Part shown: positions 34,409 to 43,574 of the stretch, in pieces
Layout of the letters: each line of letters starts with the position of its first letter
How positions within the stretch are numbered: position 1 is the stretch's first letter
Assembly (NCBI GenBank): GCA_019973155.2
Contig: BPQB01000022.1
Span: 186,001-250,000, forward strand
Source: Phanerochaete sordida
Lineage: Eukaryota; Basidiomycota; Agaricomycetes; Polyporales; Phanerochaetaceae
DNA: 64,000 nucleotides
Direction of reading: 5' to 3'
The notes under the pieces: model-generated
Database searches by the model: none
Seen by the model: only the letters and a program-made list of their open reading frames with translations
What the model was told of the DNA's origin: nothing
Program-made: the position numbers and the translations under genes

Positions 34409-37279
34409 ATGGATCAAAACGACCACGCACACTCGGGCCTACCTGAGCAGTCGCCTCGGGACCCACACCATCCACCAACCCCTAGCGGGTCTCCCAGCCA
34501 GCACTATGCGCCTAGCAGTACGATACCGCTGGTACCACCTCCCGCGCATGAGACCCTCGCGGACGGGACTGCATCGGCAAGTCTCGCCAACCTTGCTATG
34601 CGTTCCCTTCGTATTAACTCAGACACGACGCAGGCCCCTGCGGGTGTCGACCAGCCCCCTCCCCCTTACTCTGCTGATGACCTCCCCTCGCTTCCACAGA
34701 CCTCTCCGCGGAATCCGAGGCGCGTTCGGGTAGATGACGAGGAAGATGAGGACGACCAGCGCCAGACGAACCGTCAGCGCATGCATTCGCCTCCTCAGGA
34801 CTCTCACCATCCTTCCAACGACCATCATTTCCATCCCGATATGCACATTCATGCTCAGCAGCATCGCGAGCAGCAACATCAGCACCAACTGCCACAACCA
34901 GGCGCACAGCACGCTCAGCGCCCGCCCCTTCCTTTCAACCGTATTTCATTCACCGTCGACATCCTCCCTACGTTCGGTGCAGCGCCAGGCGCTGCTGCCC
35001 CGCACCCACCTCCTCCCGCTCCGGCCGGGAATCCCCAGCAGCCTGCAGCGGGACGGGCCGCTCCTCCACCCGTCTTCTTTGAACTCAGGTTCCCGTTCCC
35101 ACCCCCAGCGCAAGCCGCCGATGGTGCTCAAGGCCAGGCAGCGCCCCATGTTCACCAGACGGCACAACAAGATTTCGCGAACGCCTTTCTCCAAGCTATC
35201 CAGATGGGAGGTATGCCATGGGGGCCATTCCCTGGATTCGCGGAAGAGCCCGAAGACCCCGACCGGGCGAAGCGCCTCCTCAGCGGACTCGAGCAAGTAC
35301 CCGAGGGGCTCGTCAAGCGTATGGAGCGCGTAGGGTCGATGGAGGGAGAGCAGGTCGTGTGCGCTATCTGCTTTGACAGCCTAGTCAAGTCAGACGACGC
35401 GGAGTCAGTTGAGGACAAGATGGAAGTCGAGGCGGAGAGCTCTCCATCTCCGTCATCACCATCGGGTTCCGAGCAGGACGTGTCGGAAGAGGAGAAGAAA
35501 GCTGATGAAGAACTCGATGGGAAGATCGTCGTGCTTCCGTGCGCACACGTCTTCCACGCGTCGTGCCTGCGACCTTGGTTTACCCGCCCACATCGCACAA
35601 CATGCCCAACATGTCGCTTCGACATCGACCCTGACTCATTGACATACGCACCGCCTACTCGTCGTTCTCGGCCGCGCCAGCCTGCAGCACCACAAGCTGG
35701 GCAGGCCCCCGCGAACCCCCAACCTCAAGCCCAGCCGCAGGTCGGTGAGCCAGCTGCAGCGCCGTCTACTCCCGATGCTGCGAACGCCGCACATCCGCTC
35801 CCGCAACCCGGCGCAGGCACAGTTCCGCGTCTGAACCTGGATGGCCACGACATGCCGTACATCCTCTTCGACGTCAGCATGCTGTTGCCCGTTCACCATC
35901 CTCCCCGTACCCCAGGGCAGAATGGCGCTCAGCCGGGACAGCCGGGACAAATGCAACATCCACCGATGTTTGGGCCGCCTCCGCCCCCGATGGCAACCCT
36001 CGAGTCGCAAGCAGGCGCCTTGCGCATGGCTCGACAGCAGCTTGAGCAGCTGATGTCTGGCCTACCAGTTCAACTGCCGCCCGCGGACGGACACGCCAAC
36101 GGCAACAATCAAGCCAGGCCGCAGCCCGCTGCTCAGCCCGAAGCTCAGCCTCAAGCGCAGCCTCCACAGCAGCCTCGGGCAGGGCAGGCGGGTTCGCGTC
36201 CGTTCTGGCAACCGTTCGCGCACGGCTTGGCACCTATCGGTGTCCATCACGGTACGGCCCCACAAACCAACGCAGGCGCATCGGGCAACGGCACAGGGCT
36301 GGGCAGCATTTTTGCCAACATCTTCAGTCGTGCACGCGGAGGTCAACAGCAAACCGGCGCGAACACCCAGCAGCAGCCTCAGCCACCGCAGGCAGCTCCT
36401 GCTCCTGCTCCCCAGCCGCAGCCGCAGCCTCAGCCTCAGGCAGCACCTGCGCCTGCGGCTCAGCCGCCTCAGCAAGCTCACCATCATGACCATCAGCCTC
36501 TACCCAGCTTTGAGGAGTTCATGCACCTCGTCGGGCTTGGGCCTCAAGCGCAAGCGCAGCACGGTCAGCCAGGGCAACCCCAGCCGCCTGCTGCAGCTGC
36601 CGGAACTGTTCCTCAGCAGCCGCCCGCTGCAGCTGCCGGAGCACTTCCTCAACAGCTTCCTCATCCTCATGCCCAAGGGCACGCACACCCTCACGATGGG
36701 CCATTCATGGATGGTGTGCGCGATCTCGCCACTTCGGTACTCGAGCAGCTATTTCCCACCGGTATGTTTGTGCCTCTTCCGCCGCGACCGGCGAACAACG
36801 GCGCTGCACACCCACCGCCACCCCCGCCTGGCCCTATTCCCTTCCACATTCCGTCGCAACCCCGCGCACCTCAGCCAACGCAGAAGCGCAAGTGGACGCC
36901 GCCACCAGCGCCCGGCCCGACGCTGCGGGAGCGTGTCGAGCGCAAGGAGCGCGAGCTCAAGCTCCGCTGCGCAGATGTCAGCTGCGGACTCGGGCCGTCG
37001 GACGAGGACCCGCTACCGGTTGTCGACCCGCGCACGATCCGGCAGGTCGCGCTCCGGCCGGCGAAGGGGCAGACGGACGGGCGCGAGCGCGTGTGCGAGC
37101 ACACGTTCCACCCGGCGTGCCTCGTAAGCGCCGAGCGCGTCGCGGGCTGGAGCGGTGCGGACCAGAAGCGCGAGGTTGAGGACGGCGAGGAGGAGGTGCA
37201 GGTGTCGTGCCCCATCTGCCGCGCCGTCGGCGTCATCTCGCGCGAGGACTGGGACGAGGGCGCCTGTGCGCTCGCGTGA
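34409..37279 (+). CDS. Large Pro/Gln-rich protein with two RING-type motifs (putative E3 ubiquitin ligase)
   Basis: A single uninterrupted 956-residue frame, notable in a window where genes average many introns. Motif 1 (about residues 316-400) is a RING-H2: CAIC, a long acidic insert (EVEAESSPSPSSPSGSEQ and following), then LPCAHVFHASCL and CPTC. Motif 2 sits at the C-terminus (about 852-935): RCADVSC, then CEHTFHPACL and CPIC. The residues between are a low-complexity Pro/Gln/Ala-rich linker. RING-H2 domains recruit E2 enzymes for ubiquitin transfer. Two of them far apart could allow dimer-like E2 binding or one may be structural. I chose ATG 34409; the frame is open upstream but lacks an ATG. 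No membrane segment is seen. Substrates unknown. Confidence 0.85.
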   Translation: MDQNDHAHSGLPEQSPRDPHHPPTPSGSPSQHYAPSSTIPLVPPPAHETLADGTASASLANLAMRSLRINSDTTQAPAGVDQPPPPYSADDLPSLPQTSPRNPRRVRVDDEEDEDDQRQTNRQRMHSPPQDSHHPSNDHHFHPDMHIHAQQHREQQHQHQLPQPGAQHAQRPPLPFNRISFTVDILPTFGAAPGAAAPHPPPPAPAGNPQQPAAGRAAPPPVFFELRFPFPPPAQAADGAQGQAAPHVHQTAQQDFANAFLQAIQMGGMPWGPFPGFAEEPEDPDRAKRLLSGLEQVPEGLVKRMERVGSMEGEQVVCAICFDSLVKSDDAESVEDKMEVEAESSPSPSSPSGSEQDVSEEEKKADEELDGKIVVLPCAHVFHASCLRPWFTRPHRTTCPTCRFDIDPDSLTYAPPTRRSRPRQPAAPQAGQAPANPQPQAQPQVGEPAAAPSTPDAANAAHPLPQPGAGTVPRLNLDGHDMPYILFDVSMLLPVHHPPRTPGQNGAQPGQPGQMQHPPMFGPPPPPMATLESQAGALRMARQQLEQLMSGLPVQLPPADGHANGNNQARPQPAAQPEAQPQAQPPQQPRAGQAGSRPFWQPFAHGLAPIGVHHGTAPQTNAGASGNGTGLGSIFANIFSRARGGQQQTGANTQQQPQPPQAAPAPAPQPQPQPQPQAAPAPAAQPPQQAHHHDHQPLPSFEEFMHLVGLGPQAQAQHGQPGQPQPPAAAAGTVPQQPPAAAAGALPQQLPHPHAQGHAHPHDGPFMDGVRDLATSVLEQLFPTGMFVPLPPRPANNGAAHPPPPPPGPIPFHIPSQPRAPQPTQKRKWTPPPAPGPTLRERVERKERELKLRCADVSCGLGPSDEDPLPVVDPRTIRQVALRPAKGQTDGRERVCEHTFHPACLVSAERVAGWSGADQKREVEDGEEEVQVSCPICRAVGVISREDWDEGACALA
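36584..36655 (+). repeat. Two 36-bp tandem units inside the RING gene
   Basis: The units 36584-36619 and 36620-36655 encode PPAAAAGTVPQQ and PPAAAAGALPQQ. They lie within the Pro/Gln-rich linker, showing that it expands by in-frame slippage. Confidence 0.8.
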
Positions 37280-37647
37280 GGCAGTCGTCGTTATTTAACC
37301 TACCAGGACTTTGCCGCTCCCTTCCTCACTCCTCCATCCACGCACATCATATAGTCTAATCGCACATTTCATCTTGTCTCTTGTCGTCTCCTCTCGCATT
37401 GTGACCCCTAGCTATCTTGTCTGTACTATATACGTTCTAGCAGCTCATAGGATTCCATACATCTCTCGGGTTAGGTTACTGTAACAGTAGTGATAGTTAA
37501 TGATATACAGTAATCCGTCAGAAACTTGGTATGCGACGCAGAAGAGTGAACGAAGTTCGTGTAAGCATTCGCAGCACGACAAAGTATGATAGCCAGCATT
37601 CAAGATTCCTTGGTGTTTCGTTGCCTTGCAAGGGATAGAAGTGCGCT
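37280..37647. other. Convergent 3' region between RING and SDR genes
   Basis: This is the AT-richer 3' region shared by two convergent genes. No coding sequence is seen. Confidence 0.6.
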
Positions 37648-38682
37648 TCACTCATTTTCTTGGAGGTCTTCAGACCACTTCACTGAAGCGTCGAGATCCA
37701 CACCAAGTCTCTCCTGCCTCCGCCGCACGCGCTCGATGCAGCCTGTCCCCAGGAAGAGCCGGAGCGGCACCTGCTCGAGTGTCGACACCTCGTAGATCGC
37801 GCGCCCCGCCTTCTCGACGTCGCCGACGCGCATCGATCGCGCAGGGTCTCCGGCACGTTCCCAGATTCCGCGCGAGGCCTGGACACGCTCGACCGCGGCA
37901 TACGCAGGGTGCACCGGCACCGTGGGCGTCTTCGCGCCGATCTGCGTGCGGAAGAAGCCCGGCGCGATGATGCATACCTGGAGGCGTCGTGAGCACGGGC
38001 GAGAGATCGCCATGGCAACAAACCTCACCTTAATGTTCCACGCAGGGTCGAGCTCGAGCGCGAGAGCCTCGCTCAGGCCTTCGAGCGCTGTCGCGAGGGT
38101 GAGCACGCGCGCATATACCCATGACAAAACGCGCGCACCGAACTTCGCCGCGCAGTAGTAGCCCATCGACGCGACGGCGCAGTGCCCCGAGCTCGAGCTC
38201 ATGACGAGCAGGGTGCCGCCCGCCCCGCGCGGATTGTCCTCGCGGAAGAAGCGCACTGCTTCGCGGCTCACGGCCGCGGCGCCCCAGAAATCGACGTCCA
38301 TGAGCCGCCGCGCGTCCGCGTCCGGCACGCCTTCGACCTCGCCGATGAGGCTCGTGCCCGCGTTGTTAAAGACGACGTCGACGCGCCCGAAGCGCGCCTT
38401 CGCTGCACGAAATGCGCTGGCGATGTCGTCAGGCTCTGTGACGTCGACTTGCACGACGAGGAGCGCGTTGGGTGGGTACTGGCGCGCGAGCTCGTCGAGG
38501 TCGGATGGTCTGCGCAGCGTCGCGACCACTTTGTTGCCCCTTTCAAGGGCTAGTTTGCAGATGGTGAGGCCAAAGCCGGATGATGATCCTGTGACTGACG
38601 ATCGCTATGTGGGTACGCTGCACGAACAACAATATATAGTATATAACTTACCTAGCCATACTCTCGAGGAGGCCGACATCAT
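37648..38682 (-). CDS. Short-chain dehydrogenase/reductase (classical SDR)
   Basis: An NAD(P)-dependent oxidoreductase. The start MMSASSRVWLVTGSSSGFGL contains the TGxxxGxG cofactor motif, formed across the first intron (acceptor after GATCGTCAG). Then come VVATLRRPSDL, VDVTEPDD, NNAG, MSSSSGH and the catalytic YYCAAK (YxxxK). APGFFRTQIG follows strand 6. Introns also interrupt after AAKF (joining ALEGLSEAL) and after WNIK (joining VCIIAPGFF). The product is about 285 residues, the usual size. The basic residue after the Gly-rich motif (TLRRP) suggests NADP(H) preference, as in fungal oxidoreductases acting on ketones. Substrate unknown. Confidence 0.87.
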
Positions 38683-40062
38683 AAACCGTGTTTGGTATCG
38701 AGATTTGTGGGGAACGGTATGTACTGTTGCAAACGACTACGATGGTGTGTCAGGATCTGAGCAGTGAATATGATGCATGAAGACAGATATGCTGCATTGC
38801 ACGTACTTGTGAGAAAGCTGTGTTATGTCAGTTCACTGTGGCGAGAATATATAGGGCTATTTGGGCGTAAGGGTGATTACGCCGAGCGTGGGACAGCGGA
38901 AAGATGTTCGGCGGATGGCCTCCGTAGGAGCGAAGTCGCGACGAATGGCTCGACGAATCGATAGATACTTGAACCCTTGCCTAGCACAAAATAAATACCG
39001 CCTTCCCAAAAAGAGTAAAAGACCTAGACACGTACAACATTCGCGAACGAGGTGCGTCGTGGCGCCGACAGTGACTCGCGTAGCTTGTGTGCTAACGCCG
39101 TTACATATCCGTGGCATACTGCTGGGAACCATCCGGGAAGTCTTCAACGGGATAGAAAGTTGTGCTGTCCAGAGCGTGTCAAGCTCGAAAGCCTAACTGC
39201 TCGCGCACCCGACCGTGTCATCAAATGATGCCCACACACCGCCCCGAGACTCGTTGTTCCGCGACATTTTTAGGGCAAGGAAGGCTGTGAGCCACTCTGA
39301 TTGAGTTTCCGCATACGTCTCGACGCGAGAATGCCAAGGCGTACCAGGTGTTGAGCCCAGCAGTGCTCCAGCGACGGTTCCGGTCCAGACGGTGTGGCGA
39401 GGCCGTATGGCGCTTTCGACGCCGCAGATTAGCGCGGAGTCGGACGTCGCGTCCGTTGTATGACAGCAGGGACACGCAGGCAACGTCAACGAGAGCAGCG
39501 CTGAGATTCTACGAATAATCAGCGTAAAGGAGGGCTGCCGGCTTGCCGCAGAGTGCGGTAGGATGGTGGCGGCGACTGGCAAGTTCAATTCAAACTCCAG
39601 CCTGTGCGCTTGGAGGTCCGCCGGGCGGCGCATCAAACAGCGCGCGCCCGCAGCCACACTCAGCTTCATTCTTGCGCTCACCAGCCGGAATGTGAATGTG
39701 CAGAGCCACAGGCCCGCTCACCGTTTTCTTTCGCAGCGGAGCTCGCCAAGCTGCACACTCACGCGCCGCTAGCTTCTTACGTCCACGGCTGTCCGCCCAG
39801 CCTCGGCCCAGCCCGTCCTCGGGCGGATGATGCGCTCATCGCTTTACGTCCCGCGATGCCAAACCGCCGCAGGAGGTCAGCAACAGCCTTTAGGCTTCAC
39901 GCTCCAGCGCCGACGGGCTTGTCGTGCCCGACGGCGCCATGTTCCCCGTCCCGCGCGCGTATAAATGCGTTGCAGGTTTCCCCGAGGGCTGCCCATCATA
40001 CAGCTCATTCGCATCCGATTAATCCTACAGCTACCAGCGCCTTCTAATCCTTCCTGTTCACG
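38683..40062. other. Intergenic stretch between divergent SDR and Nis1-like genes
   Basis: No gene is supported in about 1.4 kb. The right end holds the TATA box at 39960. Confidence 0.55.
39960..39966 (+). promoter_or_regulatory. TATA box of the second Nis1-like gene
   Basis: TATAAAT lies 103 bases upstream of the ATG at 40063, close to the 114-base spacing in the paralogue at 7183-7726. Confidence 0.6.
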
Positions 40063-40604
40063 ATGAAGTACATCGCTATCCTCGCTGCTTTCGCCGCTAC
40101 CGCCCTTGCGCAGGGCATCAACATCGCTGCGCCCGCCGCGAACTCCCAGGTCTACCGCGGCGAGTGGATCACCGTCGAGGTCGACAAGGAGGTGCGTCGT
40201 CAGCTTCACGATCTCATTCAGCCGCGTGCTGATCACAGCACATATAGCAACCCACCGCGCCCACGACCGAGGTCGCGCTCGTCCTGTCTATGGCGCGCTG
40301 CCCGTCCAGCGGATGCTCCGCGGGAAGCCTCGGCCAGATCCTCTACAACGGGCCGTACAACCCCCAGGACGAGCACGACGGCAAGCTCCCGTACCAGAAC
40401 TTTTCGGTCCCGGTCCCCACATCGTTCAGCGTCGGCGACCAGGTCGCGTTGATTGCGACTCGCTTCAACCTCGTCGGCGTGAGTGCCTACTTTGCATTTC
40501 TACGAATGCACAGCTCACATGCGGATACACAGAGCGGACCATACCCTAATATTGACCAGAGGGTGACGCCCTTGACTGTCGTCAAAGGCTACCTCGATAA
40601 CTGA
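40063..40604 (+). CDS. Small secreted protein, Nis1-like (paralogue 2)
   Basis: The signal peptide MKYIAILAAFAATALAQG is nearly identical to that of the gene at 7183-7726. Shared blocks include GINIAAPA, ITVEVDK, EVALVLSM, LGQILYNGPYNPQ, YQNFSVPVPTS, ALIATRFNLVG and VVKG. Exons are 40063-40191, 40248-40478 and 40533-40604, giving 143 residues; both introns fall at the same positions and phases as in the paralogue. Two cysteines lie in the CPSSGCS segment. It is secreted, resembles the Nis1 family by recall, and its role is unknown. Confidence 0.8.
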
Positions 40605-41248
40605 TTCTTGACTGTTGTGGACTTGCTGGACTTATGGACTAGTACGGGGGGATTTACGATGCATAAACGAACTTTGGCTGTATTTGTTGTATATATACGC
40701 CCTTGAGAGCCCTGGTGCTTCCTCGCATGACTACGGCTCCCAGTCGTAGTGGGCAGACCACTGAGCACGGCGACCTGAACCGCAACGGACTTGGGCGCGT
40801 ATTACGTAAGTATTACATAAGCCAGCCTCGTCCTCGTCGCGTCCGCCACCTATCTGAGGCAACGTCTCGAAGAGCTCGGAGACCTCTCGCTGCCCGCCCC
40901 TCCCGACTCTCGTGAGCGGCGCCACAAGCTGAGATATGCTCTACAGCGCCTTCAGACAGCCATGCATAAGGCGCATACAGTCGACGCACCGAGCCAGGGG
41001 CAAGGCGAGGCTCATACATGCGCCCAAGAACGCGGTCACCTTCAACGTGTCCCCACGTCCAGGACACCCGCTAATCCTACCGACCAGAGCGCAGCGAGCG
41101 ACGCATTCCACGCAAGCGACGTCGAAGTCGACGCCGATATGAGGAGCGAAAAAGGAGACAACAGCGAACAGCGAGATAATGGGGTTACCGAGATGGAGGG
41201 TGATTATACGCCCGAGGTTCGTCGGATTCCTCCCACTGTGAGCCCAGG

Positions 41249-41269
41249 AAGGGGTGACAATCACCCCTT
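41249..41269. repeat. Perfect inverted repeat, 9-bp arms, 3-base spacer
   Basis: The arms are AAGGGGTGA (41249-41257) and TCACCCCTT (41261-41269), separated by CAA. Confidence 0.85.
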
Positions 41270-42290
41270 CGTAACCCCTTAGGACCCCGTGCACCGGCCA
41301 AAGCGGGTGAAGAATGGGTGAGGGGTGAGTAGAGGGTGAACATCGCCCACCTTCGAAAGAGGTGAATCTCGTCGCTTACCAGCCTACGGACGCAATGACG
41401 TCATACCAGCGCGTCGTGGCAACGGTGAGCCCAACGTTACGCGTCACAGTTCACCTCTTCTTTCACCCCCCGCGTCGAGGTATAAGCGAACGACACGTCA
41501 GCACGCGCTCGCAGTCGTCCTCTCCTCCGCTCTTCCATGTGCATCGCCCTCTCTCCCGACTCTGCCCCTTTATCCTGGATCGGCGCTGCCTAAGTGAGTC
41601 CCAGATGTTGTTGTACCAGAGGCCTAGCTGACCATGGCCTAGATAACGAGTGAGGCGAACGCGAACGCACGAGCGCGTGGCGAGACATACCTGAAGACTT
41701 CAAGTGCGGGCCGAAGACTCGGTGAATGACGAAGCTGCAACTGAGCCGCCCAGGTGCGAGTGATGCTTTATATGAAATGTCGCTGTTGATCTGACATCGG
41801 GCTTCGGACGACGTCTTCTGCGTGCATTGCCAAGCCTGCAGCGCGCTGGGGCCTCGTGCTTCAAAGCTTCAGGACCACTGCAGGCCATGTGTTGCCTCAC
41901 GATGTGAGTATTTTAAGCTGTCTGCAGTATCAGCCAGCTTCGCTAATGCTGCAGTACAGACATCGTCTTGACCATCCGACGATAGCGGTACATCTGTAGC
42001 TTACTATGATCCCGGGCAGGAGGTGCTGAGGTGGCCGTTGACGGCTTGTGCCGCGCCAGGGTACTCTACATGTATACTAGCTGTAGTTACAACGAATTTA
42101 ATGACGAATTCGCTCCCAACGCAATGTGCGACGACCCTGGAATGGCGGCCAGCTGCATCCGATGGAAATTTGCTCGAAATGAATATTATATTGAATTAAA
42201 TAATGATTTCCGCGCTCCCGTCACGTCACGGCGCTTGCAGCTGGGGGGTGAAATAGCTCATTTTTTGGGTGACGGTCAGCCCTTTGCTCG

Positions 42291-42309
42291 GGGGGTGAAT
42301 TTCACCCCC
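42291..42309. repeat. Perfect inverted repeat, 9-bp arms, 1-base spacer
   Basis: The arms are GGGGGTGAA (42291-42299) and TTCACCCCC (42301-42309), separated by T. Confidence 0.85.
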
Positions 42310-42382
42310 TTCCGGTCACACAGTGTCCTCTTCGACTCAGCTGGGCTCTCCTGTGCAGTCCTGACCCCGTCCGCGTTGATAG

Positions 42383-43405
42383 ATCGTGGAGAAGCGCGCA
42401 GTGGGCATCGTCGACCACTTTGGCGTGCATCCCTTGACCGCGCTCGAAGTTGCCACTATGCTCACAACGAGAGCTGCCGTTGCCTACACGAGGGCCGCTG
42501 AAGACGAAGCGTTTATTGCACTCTTGCGCGGGTACCACGGCATATCTCAGACTGAGATGGTATGGTTTGGGGCGCATATAGCCACTTCGCTTACCCTCTG
42601 CAGGCGACATTCTTCAGCTCCTTCCGTGAGGACTACGTCTCCGACGAGCAACGCGTGAAGCTGCGCGCCATCGACGACGTCCACGAGACTTCGCAACGCT
42701 TGGTAGTTCGTCACCAGGTGCGTTCGCCTTTGAGCATGTGCTACTTCTCACAACGTGCCAATACGCCGCCAGACCCTAGAGGCTATGTCCGGACCAATGT
42801 CCTGGGTCCGGCGCCTTGTAGGCCAGATAGAGGTCATCAAGTTCGCTGTGGAGTGGAACGCGATGGAGGGCAAGGGCACGAATAAGATGAAGACCGACTT
42901 TTACGTCGAGATCTACCTGCAGTGCCCAGCCGTGGCAGTGCATCGCGAGATAATCAAGAAAGATGCTCGCGGGAAGCTGCCACAGGAATTCATGCAAGCT
43001 TTCAGAAGATTTCGCCGCGACAAAGAGCCGTCCGTCACTGGGCGCAATCATCTCCTCGACTTGTACAACCTGGTGCGCCCCAATAGCTTCCCTCTCGCAA
43101 TAGGACCCAGCCTACCCCGCAATTTTCATTAGTTCGGAGCAGGCGTTCTGATTGAGCCTGCTTTCGACGCTCGCATCCTCGGTCGCTCGCGCAGGTTCAG
43201 CGAACTTCTCGAACGAGTTCACGAAGAGCTCGTCCATGACCTGCAGGCGGATATCAAAGACAAGCTCAAGGAACTCCACGAGGCGACGACACCTGTACTT
43301 CTAGACCTTGCGCAGTACCTTGGCTCCTCTCAACTTCGTGGCGACGTGTCCGCATTCATTGCTCGCTATCCTCCGACCTTTGCCCTCCCTGCCAAGTTGA
43401 AGTAA
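42383..43405 (+). CDS. Unrecognised protein, 5' end not resolved
   Basis: Four exons read 42383-42559, 42604-42717, 42773-43072 and 43133-43405. All three introns are 44-60 bases, GT-AG and phase 0, which strongly supports a real gene of at least 287 residues. No ATG opens the first block; an AG at 42381-42382 looks like an acceptor, so an upstream exon is expected. The first in-frame ATG is 42458. The protein is soluble, rich in charged residues and probably helical (for example RFSELLERVHEELVHDLQAD). I recognise no domain. The possible transposon ends only 74 bases upstream of the acceptor, so the 5' part may have been displaced or lost. Confidence 0.65.
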
Positions 43406-43574
43406 TTCTGCCGGTGCCTTTCTCCGATTCCCTTGCAGCCAGAATGAGATCGTGTTGATGTACAATAAGACAGAAACAGTTGTGCCAATCCTGAGCGACA
43501 GGAGACTAATGTCATACCTGCGAGCACCATTATGTGGGCCTGTCCGATTGCGAACAGATCGTGGTCCTGTCTGT

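Larger units (their letters stand above)
41195..42309. mobile_element. Possible non-autonomous DNA transposon with subterminal GGGTGA repeats
   Basis: About twelve GGGTGA/TCACCC hexamers are clustered at the two ends of this interval (41195-41470 and 42240-42309) and are nearly absent between. A perfect 9-bp hairpin sits at each end: AAGGGGTGA with TCACCCCTT, and GGGGGTGAA with TTCACCCCC. Short subterminal repeats in both orientations are typical of hAT, Mutator and CACTA-type elements. I see no transposase and no target-site duplication, so this is a hypothesis. Confidence 0.35.
40605..42382. other. Gene-free stretch with hairpins and hexamer repeats
   Basis: No gene is recognised. It contains the GGGTGA-rich patch described at 41195-42309 and a short AT-rich run around 42175-42210. 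The 5' exons of the gene at 42383 may lie here but could not be placed. Confidence 0.5.
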
